A stretch of DNA of 64,000 bases from Capitulum mitella (taxonomy: Eukaryota > Arthropoda > Thecostraca > Pollicipedomorpha > Pollicipedidae): the NCBI GenBank assembly GCA_030062745.1, contig CP099841.1, positions 29,329,398 through 29,393,397 on the forward strand, read 5' to 3'. A model generated the notes under the pieces. That model saw only the letters and a list, made by a program, of their open reading frames with translations, ran no database searches and had not been told where the DNA came from. A program made the position numbers and the translations under genes. This document shows positions 1 to 12,601 of this stretch, piece by piece. Each line of letters starts with the position of its first letter. Position 1 is the stretch's first letter.

Positions 1-239
1 ATCTATTTAAAATGTCATCAACAGTAAGAAATGCGGCGCGCGCAGCACTTCAGGAGTCTCGGCATATACGCTCAACAGTCATTTTGTCGGCGTTGGCCCG
101 GAGGTGGCCGCCGATGTCACCGCCCTGGGCTGCCCTGAACTACCGTGCCGCGTCCCGCGCGTCGGCGCTAGCACGTTCTCCGTGTCATCTGCTTCCTGCG
201 GCGAGCTCCGGGAGGCGTTTTTGCATGCAGAGTTCGTCC

Positions 240-1915
240 GCCGGGCATGGCGGACTCGGCATAGGTGTGTTCAAGGCTTCATTCGACGCAATCAGTGACA
301 TCATTCCCCATCCTGTTAATTCATCTCTGGCTTCTGCAGGATTCCCCGATGTCTGGAAACACTAATATTATCACCCCTATTCTCTAGTCTGAGTCCCTGT
401 TAGATCCATCTTCGTTCCGACCGATAGCATTCATTCCCGCGATCGCCAAAATTGTCGAGAAAGTCATCCAAATTCAACTGTACTGATGGCTTTCAGCTAA
501 CCACCTTTTCTCAAATGGCCGGTACGGATTTCGGCGCGGTCACTTTACTGAAACTGTCCTCGTTTCTGTCACTGATCGTATCATATCAGCCACTGAAGGC
601 GGTAAAATTTCTCTGCTGTGCCTTCTATACCTGAGCAAATGCTTTGATGTTATGTTTGATGTTAATGCTTTGATTGTTGATTACTCAGAATTACTTCCGA
701 AACTTGCTCAGTACGGCGTTGATATTCCTTGGTTTTCTGCCTACCTTCACGGTCACACTTAGTGTCAGCTTCACTGACTTCTGGAAGGAAACACACCTCT
801 AGAAAGCAGCCTAACAGCATGGATGTGTTTCAGGGCTCTCTCTGGGCCCTCTTCTGTACAGCATGTTTGCGAATGATGTCGGCCTTCTCACCGAAAATGC
901 TGACATCATTCAGTACGCGGACGACACACAAGTGCTCGTCAGCGATAAAAAATATTTTCTGCCAGGTCTTACTTCGGTCGTGGAAAGCATCCTTTGCTCG
1001 TTGAACCTCTGGCCTGGCGCGAATTCCTTGATAGTGCACGCGAGCAAAACTCAGCTGATGCTCTTTGGTAGCCAACAAAACCTGCGCAACATCCCCCTAT
1101 TGCGAGGTTCAGAGACGCACTGTTGTCCCCAGTTACCACTGTGACAAATCTCGACTTGATTTTCGACCGTCCTCTTTTTTGGTACCCACATGTCTCGGCC
1201 ATCACTAACCGCGGTACGGGCTTGCCGTTGGGCCTTGTGCACCGGCGAAATCACCTTCTGCACCGGGCGCTGCGCACTGTCGTCCCAGCCCTGGTGTTCC
1301 CCATATTCGGTACTGCCTTGCCGTCTATGGCAGTGACAAAAAACCTGTTTCGGCTACACTGGCGCAGCCAATGGGGGAGGGCCCCGGGGGGCTCGGGCCC
1401 CCTCCTTAGGCCCGCATTTTTTTGCGAAAACCATGGGACATCGTCTTCCCAGCATGCATTTTTCGTATGATTTAGTTCACACTGGGCTCCGGGCCCCCGT
1501 CTTAAGAAAATCCTGGCTGCGCCCCTGCTCGGCTACAAAAAATAAGAATGGATAAATACATAAGCGCAAAAATTTGACCACGTATCCGACCTGCAGCAGC
1601 GCCTAAGCTGGCTCTCCGCGGGCGACATGGTAACGCTCAGAACTCTGACCCTAGCCCACCAGGTCCTCTCCGGTGGCAAGACCGCGGACTAGGCTTCGCT
1701 TTTCATTACAAATGATGAAGCCCGTACTCGCTATAGACGGCGAGACAACCATTCCCACCTCTCTCTCCCGCGTTCAGAGGCAAGAAAACGGATGTTTTCT
1801 TACTGCGCTTGCGGTGGTCTCAACCTGCTTCATCCCAGCTCGCTTTCTCTTTCCGCTTCTCAGTTCAAAGTTACTGTTCTTTCCCATCTCAGGTGCACTG
1901 TCACATAAGCAACCT
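240..1915 (+). mobile_element. Decayed LINE reverse transcriptase (jockey/CR1 group)
   Basis: Translated pieces in several frames read as a non-LTR reverse transcriptase in the correct order. They are FPDVWK near 345, SSFRPIA near 405, a YGFRRGH-like piece near 520, an LSKCFDV piece near 635, YGVDIPWFSAYL near 715, the catalytic YADDTQ near 915-935, and ASKTQLMLFGSQQ near 1,045-1,075. The C-terminal HVSDLQQRLSWL-like and RRRDNHSH pieces lie near 1,580-1,760. The family copies its own RNA into chromosomal nicks. This copy is dead: it needs at least four frame changes, has several in-frame stops, and is interrupted at 1,359-1,528 by a MITE. No endonuclease domain or poly(A) tail was recognised. 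The clade is from motif recollection, not from a search. Confidence 0.85.
1359..1528. mobile_element. 170-bp MITE inside the LINE, with target-site duplication
   Basis: The segment starts ctggcgcagcca and ends tggctgcgcccctgc, so its ends are inverted copies of GGCGCAGCCA. It is flanked on both sides by tcggctaca (1,350-1,358 and 1,529-1,537), and the LINE reading resumes right after it. A perfect 8-9 bp duplication and a CAGGGGCG-like end fit a hAT-type non-autonomous element. Internally it has GC-rich complementary runs and a segment (cttaggcccgcattt, then gcgaaaacca, then catcgtcttccca) that recurs in the inverted arms at 38.64 and 39.19 kb. Confidence 0.8.
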
Positions 1916-1929
1916 TCGCTTTGTTTTTG

Positions 1930-2522
1930 CCGCCGCCAATGACGCGATGAATGACCAATGTGTGTTTAACTGTGTCAACTTCCTAGTTTTTGACTCGGGG
2001 ACTTAATACCCACGACATGTGTTTTATCACTGCGGGCGTCTCCGCAGTGTATAATACAAATACAGGTATAAAGGAACTGGCAACTGCAGTCATGCTTCTC
2101 ATCAAAAGCGACAAATTGAACTTCTGTCAACTATAACTGAATGGTGGATGAGGCTAGATACCCAGTCTCATGTACAGCACAAATCAGGGAAAACAAATAC
2201 CCATCCAGAGTTCACGAGCATACCTGTACCGCATTTTCCGAAATCTAAAACGATCATGTCCGGCTTTTGCTGGCCATTGCTTATCTACAACAGAAGCGGA
2301 TTTCGAATAGGAGGGAGGTGGGGGACACAGCGTGCCGCCTTCCTGCTATCAAAATGTTGTAGTGAGGCTAGTTGTGTGCGCTTTGCATGGGCTCATGTTT
2401 GTCGCCTATTAGTCCTGTGATTGCCTTTGTGGTTATAAACGAAGACAGCAGAGCTCAGGATGCTAGAAGGGTCTGGGTTGTGGTTGTTTGCGCAAGGTCT
2501 GGGCTAGGAAGGAAGGGACAAG

Positions 2523-2576
<54 letters not shown>

Positions 2577-4495
2577 GTTTATTTATTTATTTATATAATG
2601 CACATAATAACAGGCACGTAGTAAGGATTTTCCTCAGGAGGGAGGCCAGATGCCTGATTTTGCCACATGCCACTAGCATATGACAAAATATTTTGTAAAA
2701 AGCAGCAATTTTATGTAATTTACCTCACGTTTAACGCAAAGGAAAAGATGTAACGTTCGCTTTTGCAACATATACGTGATCATTATTACGTATTCCTGCG
2801 AAATCACTATATGTCTGGTTCAGACCACTTGGCTCAGGGGAAGGGGCCATAGCCCCCATGCCTCCCCCCCCCCCTTAGCTTGTCCCTGAACAATAGCGAT
2901 GTTTTTAAAATAAAACGATATTGTTCGCAAAACAGCATTTGCCTTAGTGGGTAACAGGCGTTCATAAACTGCATATTGCAAAGAGGTGAAATTATCGTGC
3001 CAAATGTTTGTATCGATAACTGAAAATTTATCAATCAGCGTGATTTTCGTTATTTAAGCTTGCAAGAATTCTGATGAAGATTTAGACAAAGTAAACGATG
3101 AAGCTGTCGGTCAAAGAGCGCTCGTGCCAAATCACGGAGGATGCTTGGGGCTTCGGCTGAAATCGTTGGCCAACAGCCGTTCATACTTATGGTTATGATA
3201 GTCATAGATGCGAACGTTTCTTTAGCAATCTCGGCACATCTAGAGAGACAACAAAACGAATAATGCGTCTTCACTTATTTCCCTTGGATGACTGAGGTTC
3301 ACCTGACCTAGCTTTCGTTCACTTTGGGGCACCTGTATTCATCATGAATCATGAAGGTCCCCGTTACATTCCCGCTACGTTACATTACCCCGTTACGAAA
3401 TTCTGCATGTTCAGTACCTGACAGCGGTTGGCTTTCATTGACCTAATTCACTTGTACGTAAGGATAAGTATAATAATCACGTAGACTAATTCCCCACAAA
3501 GTTTCGCCGAGATCAGATGAATAGACTTACAGGGAAACATAAAACGCTTTACGTTCATCATTTGATTTTGGTTGACCTCGACTGACCTGAGCCATGCTAA
3601 CTGGGCCTTTTTATTGTGGAATATTCCTCATGGGCCAACACACCACAACGTTTCGTAGCTAGCTGTCCGGCAGAAACTATTTCATATGCATCATAGTGTT
3701 CTGCCTGAGGCCCGGCCCGCGTGGGACCGCCTGCCGCCGACGAAAGATGGACCGCGCGACCGGCCTTTCGACTTCATCGAACGACGGAGAAAAAAGTTAC
3801 GAATTGGGTTTTAAGTCTGAAATTGCAAAAAACGAGCTGCGAGTTCATCCGCAGATACGCAAACTTTCAGCACTCTAGTTTTATTACTGCACATGTTATG
3901 CGCAGAAAAACGCAGATGCTTTTCAATTTATGGCCATGGCCCCTCCAGTGTGGGTTTTAACAATTTATTTTCGCTTCTAAAATTACAATAACATCGAGCT
4001 TGTTTTTCCTAAAAGTATGTATTTACGCTACGTGTGTTCCGTAAATATGCTTTAACAACAACACAGAGGCGCAAACATATTTTATTTTATGTTAACACCT
4101 GATACCTTTGTCGAAATAGGTGACGTCACTTTGCCAGATATTTGGCCCAGGATGAACTTCGATGATTTTGGCCTGTGTGCAGAACCGGATTCGCAATACC
4201 ATGCGAAATATTTCTTGCCCATGAACTACCGCATAAAAATATGAAAACGGCAACTTTTACGAAAAATGTCATATTTTAGCAGATTTAGGTTACTTTAGTG
4301 CCTCTTGAAGGCACATGTTACTGGTCAAAAAATGCACCAAAACTCAAAAGTAAAATTTTGGAAAATCAGAGTGCGTTGGCGGTATGTGATATACTTGCAT
4401 ACCCACAGCGGTGGTGTTTACATCCTTTTTGGTACCTTGGGCCTTGATGGACCCAGCAGGACTAAGCTAGTGACAGGATAGTAAGCTGAAATTTT
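1930..4495. other. Non-coding stretch, no gene recognised
   Basis: AT-rich intergenic sequence. A (TA)n tract sits at 2,525-2,574 and is followed by a short TTTA run. Reading frames are short and show no recognisable domain. Confidence 0.5.
2525..2574. repeat. (TA)n microsatellite
   Basis: About 25 uninterrupted TA units, followed by tttatttatttattta. Confidence 0.95.
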
Positions 4496-4540
4496 ACTCA
4501 TGAAGTGTTATCAAGTTCAGCTGTCTTGTTCCGTTAACAG

Positions 4541-4888
4541 TCTGCAGGGGCAGGACCTTAGTTGCGGTCCCGTGGGTCCGAACGACACAGGGGATCCGGA
4601 CGATACCGGAGATCCGGACAACTGGGATCTGGAAGATAACGGAGATCCGGATACCGGGGATCCGGACGCCGGGGGTCCGGACACCAGGGATGTGGACACC
4701 GAAGATCCGGACAGTACGGCGGGGCCAGCAGGCATCGAAATGTTTGGAAATGATGCCCAATCCCTCCAGTCGGATCCGGACACCGTGCGACGAAGAAACG
4801 CCACAGCTGAACTGAGATCAGGCGACCATGCCGCAGCTAGTCCAGAAACACTGGAAAGCGGCGCGCTGCCACTAAGAGAACGGTTTTG
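4541..4888 (+). CDS. Possible exon encoding acidic GDPDT pentapeptide repeats
   Basis: An open frame contains tandem 15-bp-type units (gatccggacacc variants, 4,590-4,725) encoding GDPD-T, GDPD-N, GDPD-A and related acidic pentapeptides. The tract is followed by a non-repetitive stretch. The frame is bounded by an acceptor-like gttaacag at 4,533-4,540 and a good donor, TTTTG|GTAAGT, at 4,888/4,889, which would make it an internal exon. The opposite strand is also open because of the repeat. No homologous family is recognised and no partner exon was found. It could equally be a repeat array that happens to stay open. Confidence 0.35.
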
Positions 4889-4889
4889 G

Positions 4890-7800
4890 TAAGTTTGGGA
4901 GTCGGCGCAGCGTTGGCGATGATTGCGCTTGATTTGTTTTCATTCTTATGTATATTTCCCAGATTTTTTACATCGGTGAGCTGGCAACACTGACCAAAAA
5001 GGCGTAGGGCTTTTTTCCAAATTTCATTTCCTCAAGTCCAAGCAGAGGTCCAATGAAGCAGAACGCCTGCCGGTTCGGTGGCGCGCCTTGATCAGTAAAC
5101 TGCATACCTGGCTGGCCACAGCACGGCACCACAAAGCCGGGGCCCGACGGCGATGCGGTGAGATCACCTCATTGCCATGCCATGAAGTCATCTAAGTCCA
5201 CGCCGGTCGCCTCCATCGAGCTTACTGATGGAATTTTGACAGGGGAAAGTAATTTGGAGTTCACTGGCCTGCTTACCTCGGAAAACGCGCGAACACAAGC
5301 CATAATGAGTGACTAATGAGATCCAGAATACATGCGAAACGCTAAGTTGAAGTCAATCCGAATCACAGTTGGGACGATGGATGTGCGATGCACCACCGTT
5401 TGGAGATATAACAACATATCGGTGTTTCAAAAGTCGACAGCCTCTCTGAGATCACGAGGGGCCACTGGCCTTAGAAAGCCTCAGAGGGCTTTTATCATGC
5501 CATAGAATAATCCGTGTCGCTGCTTCCAGTGATTACAACCATTTTACCATTTTCAGTTCACTGGAACTTGAGTCTGAGATAATCAAGGAGAGACTGCAGT
5601 CTGGTTTTCACTGGGACGCCTGGTGAAACAGTCTGCCGACCGTAGGACCGGTGCTGGAGGTTTGAAAATGAGTACACAAGTTTTGGGTTCTTCTGGGTGT
5701 TCTTGGGTCCCCATGTTTTCCTTTTTATCAATTCTCTGAACACCGTGCATGACATACATCGGCCGAGATTTGAGTATTTCATTTGTGCCTTTCTTCGGAA
5801 CGCTTTTCACGGATTTCGTTAAGTAGTCATAAAACAAAAGTGGCGTTTATAACCCTCTTACCCACAACTCACCAAGCGGTGTACCACAAAAAAAAATCCA
5901 CGTCATGGCCTTGTTGATTAACCCACCTAATAACACTCTAATCCACAAATCAATTCACTAGCAACAAGCTTCCATGCAAGGGAGTGGTTTTGCTTCCGCC
6001 ACAACGCCAGATTGACCAATCCAACTACCATTGACTAGCTCATCCCATTCAAGAGCTCTCTCGGTTTGTGTCCGTTGCGCGTTACCAGGTCGCCGTGAAA
6101 AACTCCTGCAGTCTATGAGTTTCGCGCCATATGACCGCGCCATTACAGCGCCCTGAAGCCCCAGTCATGTGCGATGAGTTTCACAAACCAACGAGGATGT
6201 ATGCGCCGTATGTATTTGCCCACAAGCGTAACCTCTGTCAAAGCCTTTTTTGCCCGTTTCATCAGAAGTTCGTTGGTTCCAGCTATATCTTTCTAAATGA
6301 TTTTCGTCCACTAAGAGCAATTTTTTCAGTCTTCAAGTCAGTAGATAGTTTAAGACATCAATTACCAACCTTATATGTACAAGGTGTTTTTATTAAAACA
6401 ATACGTTAACAAGCGATGATAACAGTTACTGGCGCAAACAATGCAGAAACGTTGGCATGAAACTTGCTGCAAAATACATATGTTTCGACATAGAGCAAGC
6501 TGGCAGCCTGGTTGTTTTCTCGTTGTCGAGTTAAGCAAGAGGTAACAACACTTTTCTCCCATTATATTGCTTCCAAAGCAAAAAGGAGGTCTGTGAGGAA
6601 GAATTCGAAGAAATCTGATTCGGTTCTATCCATCGTTTTGTTTGCACTAATACTGCTCCTGTGACGAAAAGGTTTGCCAAAAAGCGTGGTTTATCAGCGG
6701 ATAAACAACGCTAACATTGCCTTCTTTTCAAAACTTCCCTCGACCGAGGGACAACTAAGAGTCCTCTGGATGGCCCGCTCTCCGCTTTTGGGCCCAGCTT
6801 GAATTAACGAAAGTCCGACGTTTTCTTCTACAAACAGACGGTGGGGCAAAACATACCCCTTCCTCATCTCTATCTCTCTCTCTCCCTTCCTTTCCCTCTC
6901 TCTCTCTCTCTCTTTCTCTCTGCTGTAAGTGGTGAAACGCGAACACCCCAACCAATGCCAATCAAGTCTGCAGCCTATCCAGACTTGTACTGGATTCACC
7001 CCATGTGAACTGGTCCACCGTCTGATGAAATGAGCTGGGAATCGACTCCGTGGTACACCGCAGTTTCCTCAGAAGCGATTCATTTCTATTCTGGTTCAAA
7101 GCTGAATGACGGAAAGTCACTCACTAAGTTTTTATTCCGATTCAATGCGGTTCTTATGTGGATCGATCTTGATTCTGATTCATGACAAAAGCGCGATGTT
7201 CCTGGATCGGTTCGAAGCGATTCCAAATTCAGCATAAACTTGATTCTACCCCCATAGCAAGGAATCATGAACTGTTAAAGAAAAATGTCTCCTTTCTTCT
7301 CAAAGTGTGCTGGAATTTTACTCCGTTCATGCGCGGCACATCGTACCTTGTAAAACTTGTATTCATTTGCAATAAGCCAAATTGAAAACATCAAGCACCA
7401 ACGTAAACCCTCGGGTAAATCGAGTGCAGAAGCGTCCAATGCGACTGTCAAGACTGATATTGGTATATACACATGAACAGTGCAGGACCTAAAGGCAGAT
7501 ATGGAGGCGGTCGTAGTATCCATCTCCAAGGAGACCTGCCAACATGTTATTGAAGATTTGACCACCCGGATCAAGACATGTCTTTAACACCGTGGAACGC
7601 ATTTCGAGGGGCAATGATAACCGTGTTTGCTCTGAGCTACCCAGACCTGATATTGCATGTCCGCTGTTGTTCTGATGTGAATGCTTTGATGTCCTTGTAA
7701 AATTCCCACGTTTTCTTGTTGCCATGAGGAGTCTCACATTTGTCTGTGTTGAATACAAGCTGATTTGTTCGACTTTAAAAATGTTTCCTTACTTTTGGGA

Positions 7801-8265
7801 CATCCGGTATCTGGGTAGTACTTGGCTAACATGGGTGCCGATCTCTGTCATTGAAACAACATCACAGGGGAAATGAACAACAGGTAGGGATCTTCAGATT
7901 AACTCAGCATTTTTAATCCTCCTCGATCTAGGATTCTAAAAAGAAGTCAGGCTTCTTTTATCTGTTTTCTACGTAGAGGAATACAGAGGTAAAATAAGTG
8001 CCTTAAGGCACAGTCGACGTCTGTATATGCTTAAAGTTAGTGTGACAGACTGTTTAGTATTCTCTGAATAATAATGAAACGAGTCACTCTGCATGCCATT
8101 CGCGGAAGGTCTCTCCAATGTAAGGTACTGCTTTACTTTTTCGTTTCGTTTTGACCAGAGAAGCCCACGCCTACCAAATGCCAAATATACTAAATACGGC
8201 CAAGATACAACGGGCATATGCGGTACGCCAGACATCATGCCGCGGACGCTCCTGAGAGGCTGGTT
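4890..8265. other. Non-coding stretch, no gene recognised
   Basis: Mixed-composition intergenic DNA with only short frames. It contains a (TC)n tract at 6,868-6,921 and a run of degenerate 'gattc' words around 7,075-7,250. Nothing else is supportable. Confidence 0.5.
6868..6921. repeat. (TC)n microsatellite
   Basis: Interrupted TC dinucleotide run (ctctctctctccc, then ctctctctct). Confidence 0.9.
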
Positions 8266-8267
8266 CC

Positions 8268-8580
8268 AGATCAAAAAGTCAAGTGGAAAAAGTCGAAGGG
8301 CGGAAAGTCGAACAGATAAAAAGTAAACGGGAGAAGTTCAAACAGACAGAAAGTCAGAAAGGTAGAAGGCAGGTGGCAAAAGCGAAAAGGACAGAAAGTC
8401 ATATACCAAGATGCCAAATAAAAGCCGTAAGGACAAAAATCCAAATGTGCAAAGTGTTAAATGACAAAAGTCAAAAGGACAGAACTGAAATGAGGAAAAG
8501 TAGAACGGGGAAGAGCCTAACCCTCGAAAAATCGAACAAGAAAAGCCAAATGACAAAAAGCCAAAGCACTAAAAGGCAAA
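8268..8580 (+). repeat. Degenerate short-period repeat, AAAAGTC type
   Basis: About 20 imperfect units of roughly 15-19 bp built on gacagaaagtc / aaaagtcaaa. The frame across it is open but gives only a low-complexity Lys/Ser/Thr/Gln peptide. The complementary version occupies 13,470-13,960, and the left flanks of the two loci also match in part. Confidence 0.75.
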
Positions 8581-8639
8581 TCGTGGATGATGAGTCGGAA
8601 ACTCTAAGCCAATCAGCGACCGCCATTCTTGCAAAACGA

Positions 8640-9270
8640 CGCCAAGAACATGTCGCTGTCGAAACCTAGAAGTCAATGTCAGCAAGCAATGGGGCGATCG
8701 TTGAGCTCCAGTTTTCGCGATGTCTTAAAAAAGACGGCAAAAATCATTCAGACTAAGTGCAGCAGCCATGGAGTTCCCATCAACGTAACAGAAACCTGGG
8801 AGTCTTCATTAGTAGTCGCGGAGAACGCGACCCACCTCTCCCATCAGTAGTCGCGGAGAACGCGAAACATGGCGGGTAGCCATATCCAGATCTCACCTCG
8901 TGGCTCGCGGTTACGAAACAAAGGCAATGCAGGCTGCCGCATGAGGAGACCCAGTGAAACCGGAACCCTCCAGCCGGAAACCGAGTCCCGTCTCCTCCAG
9001 CTTGGGGAAAACCCGGGCTCGCCGCTGGCTGCGAACCGACGCAACGCACCATTCCGAACGAGGAGGCTCCCGGGCGTCGGCGGCCCGCGTCCGCAGGGCA
9101 CACCCCTCCTTAGGAAAATTCTGGGCGCGCTGCTGGATACGTTTGATCGCTAAGAATAGATTTACGTTGGCGTTGTTTAAAAGTACTGCCAACAATTCGT
9201 CTTCTTCCATTTTCCTGGTGCTGTCTTTGCTACCCTTATGCGTATATCATAATTTTAAGTTTCAAATTTT
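8640..9270. other. Non-coding stretch with a 35-bp direct duplication
   Basis: tagtcgcggagaacgcga occurs near 8,813 and again near 8,848, a 35-bp-period two-copy repeat. The rest (GC-rich to about 9,150) has overlapping frames on both strands but no recognisable protein. Confidence 0.45.
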
Positions 9271-9359
9271 ACCCGTACAAATTATGTAAAGCTGTAAATA
9301 TTAGAAACATAGATAACTGCTGGGGAAAACTTGCGTTCCATTGTTAGACGATGTCCTGT

Positions 9360-9697
9360 AAAGGCTTATGAATTTTGAAATTCTGAAAGCGTCAATACTC
9401 ATGACAGCACTTTCACTGTCTACTGATTCATGCTAGTGACAAGAAAATACCTCTGTAACTATAAGACTGTACCGAAGCCAAAAATTCCTCTTTTCCGCCT
9501 TTTCATCACACTGATCTACTTCTGCCCAAAATGTCGAAATTCCGTTGCACAGAAATGTAGTCCACGACACGGCAAATCGAATGCTGCTTCCCGCGAGCAA
9601 ATCGGACCAGTGGTTTTTGAGATACCAAAGCGGCTTCTGAGCCCTCTCCCCATACGGCAATGCGTAAGAGGTTTATGGCTGCTGGAATCGGGTTAAA
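9360..9697 (+). mobile_element. Relic right end of the TTAA piggyBac-like element family (copy E)
   Basis: The sequence aligns by eye with the right third of copy A (12,430-12,605). Shared features are the atgtagtccacg-acacggcaaatcga stretch, the gcgagcaaatcggacc stretch, and the end ggaatcgggttaa at 9,685-9,697. It is strongly diverged and the left part is missing. Confidence 0.6.
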
Positions 9698-11387
9698 GTA
9701 ACATGCAACTTCTCGACATGGCCGTTATGTGGCCATCGCTACCGTCTATGTCTGATAAAGTAAGCGTGCTTCGCTGAGGAAGGTAACTCGAGTTCGTTCG
9801 AAATGAGCCAGACGCTCGCCGCTCGCCAGGCTCTTTTCCGGCACCTTAGACCACACCGCCATAAAAGGGTTCATATGTGCGTCTCACATAAATCGTACAC
9901 ATTGAGTCCAAGGACGTAGTTTTCCAAAAATGACTGTGAGTGCGCGCGGCCAATGGCCTCATCAGGACGCTCAACCAAAGACCTAAGCTACCCCCAAACC
10001 GTGATACCTCCTCGGTTTTGGGCCACTCCATTCTGCGATCAGCTAAAAATTTAAGAAAAATTCAAGTAAATTTTAGGAAAATTGGCAAAAAAGGTGAGAG
10101 CCGTAAGATCTGGGTAAAATAATACTCTAGGATTTTCCGCGCTATTCCTTATTCTTCTAAGCACAAAAGGAAGTGCATATATATATATATGCATATATAT
10201 ATATATATATTTATATAGTCTGCTGGCCAAATATTCCCATATATATATATATATATATAGTTTTCTTCGTTGTTGTTTTCAATAAACAATGCGTGAGGAG
10301 CAATCTGCTTGCAAAATATTATCATATATATATATATATATACCCAAAATATGGGAAACTTATCCAAAAGGGTTATCAAGGGAATAAGGGAATAAAGCTA
10401 ATAAGTTAAGGGAATAAAGCTGCCGTTTTCAATCAGCAATATAATATATATAATAATAATGTGTACAATACAGTATTTGGCCTTATCCAACCTGCCAGTG
10501 GATCCCCAGTCGCAAAACCCCGATGACGCCTCTGTTTCACACCATAAAGTTCAATGAGTGCAATGTTCAAATGTCGCTGATGCCCTTTCCGCCCAAAGCA
10601 AAGCCCTCTGTAACGATTATGTCTGGGCGATTTTCAGCTCAAAACTTCAACAGTTTCTCTGAGACTTGTACATAAGTGCTTCGTTCCCCCATCTTTGAGT
10701 TTGTCGTCTCTTGGATTGGCGTGGGGACAATACGAATATATTTCATGTCTTTATTTTACTCAAGGCTGTTGCAACGACTTAAAAAAAATATATGTAGCCT
10801 CAGCGTGTTGAAGTGGGTGGCATTGGGACTAGAAGTAAGGTAAACCGAGGTTGTTGCACAACCATGACCCCGCCACCTCAAGTGTCCCCTAATGTGGACT
10901 TATTTCACCCCAGGCGTCGAGCCTAATGGCGCTGGAGGGTCTTTATCGTGCCGTGGTCTCCACGACACGGCCTCCCCGTGCGAGGCTGACCCTTTCGGTC
11001 TCGCGCCAAATACAGGTGTCTGTTCGGGGACACGAAGCCAGTGTCTACCACGCAACGGATCTGCTGTCCGGCTCCTTATCCATCAGGGCACGCCGACTAA
11101 CCAATGGAAATTTATCTGGATTCCGACACGATGAATTATCAGTATTCGAATTCGTATTTCATTCGGAAAAATTCAGACGCCGATGAGTAACTGCGTTATG
11201 AAATAGAGCAGTAGATACGTTGGAAACTGAAACATTTGGGCTAAAAGTGGTTTCGTTTTATGCCTTTTCAGAAAGAAATGTGCCTTTGCGTCATTTTTGT
11301 ATACATTCATCCATGTTAAGAGCGAAATAATCCAGAAGTGGACATCCAGTTCATAGTTCGCCACTTTTATGATCGGGGTATCCTCAG
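9698..11387. other. Intergenic stretch with clustered TA tracts
   Basis: TA runs occur at about 10,178-10,214, 10,238-10,259, 10,323-10,342 and 10,441-10,451. Frames crossing them give Tyr-Ile repeats and are artefacts. No gene recognised. Confidence 0.5.
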
Positions 11388-11391
11388 TTAA

Positions 11392-12601
11392 CCCTATTCC
11401 CGGCAGGGGGGGCGGAATCCGCCCCCCCCTCGGGTTTTTTGCTTGCCAATTTCAGGCTTTTTAACGCAGCTTCACGAAACTTGGTGACTTTTCCTAGCTA
11501 TTCCTTCTACGCGCCGTGACAAAATTTCGAAATTCTATTTTGCTCAGGGGCGGAGCCAGGCAACGTTTTTGGGAGGCACCTCAGGTCATTTTTGGCCATG
11601 TTGAGGGTAAAAGGAAAATGTCTGCCAAAAACAGAGTTTTTAAGATAGAACTTAAAACTTTATATGAATATATAGCTAAATAGTTGGGCAATGTGCATAT
11701 GTAATTTTGTTTATCTGAGGTCACTTTACAAGGTAAGGTCAAGGTCAAAAATCAAAATTTGTTTTTTTGCAATAATTTCGGCGCCGTTTTTTCAAATGCC
11801 AAACCCGGAATATATATGACGCAGAAAGATGCCCTCTACTTGTGTACCAAGTTTCAGCTTGATATCAGGTCGGGTCACGGAGCTATGACCTAAAATGTCA
11901 GTAAGCGTAACCTATATCGCAAAAGCCAAAAAATGAATTTTTTGGAATAGAGTGAATTTAATCGATTAAAAACGTTTACAGATAATATTGAATGCACACA
12001 ACATCATTCCAGGTGACCCCAAGGTCACTGGAGGTCATTTAAGGTCAAAAGTCACAAGTTGATCTGAGAAACGTGTGACCATGACAGTTCCCCCTTTCTC
12101 ATGTCCCTGGCACCGCCTATGCTAACATTATACAAACATTGTAATGTGATTTGTACTTCTTTAGCATAACATGACTAGCAGAAGCTAAAAAAGTGTTTTG
12201 GCCTCTTTTGTTCATTCCGTTATTAGAAAACTTATCCCCTTATTTTTGAAACCCTGTGAACGCCCATGAATTTTCTCAAAATTTCAGATTTGCATACCCA
12301 TGGTAAAAGCCCTATCCATAATCTCTCGATCGATGCCAGTTTCATCGAAATCGGTCCATAAACAACGGAGTTATAAGAAGTCAAAAAGTACCCCCCATTT
12401 TGACATTTTTGCCCCCCTGTATCCACAAATTTCAAAATTTTGAAAATTTCTTTTTATCAAAATGTAGTTCACGTCACGGCAAATCGATTGCCGTTTGTTG
12501 CGATGAAATCGGATAAGTAGTTCTCGAGATCTCAGGGGGGGGCCGAATCCGCCCCCCCCTGCCGGGAATCGGCCATACCGTCTAGCCCTCCGGGAATAGG
12601 G
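11392..12601. mobile_element. 1.2-kb non-autonomous piggyBac-like element, copy A
   Basis: Both ends carry TTAA (11,388-11,391 and 12,602-12,605) followed inward by CCCTATTCCCGG, with longer inverted GC blocks (cggaatccgcccccc and its partner) just inside. TTAA duplication with a CCCT-start terminal repeat is the hallmark of piggyBac elements. There is no long open frame, so this is a non-autonomous derivative. Inside, 11,546-12,120 starts aggggcggagccagg and ends ccctggcaccgcct, a second, hAT-like inverted pair, suggesting an older nested element. It is near-identical to copy B at 22,852-24,059. Confidence 0.85.

Noticed and set aside
8283-8669. 128-codon Lys-rich frame
   Set aside because: It is read from the degenerate AAAAGTC repeat and has no conserved domain.
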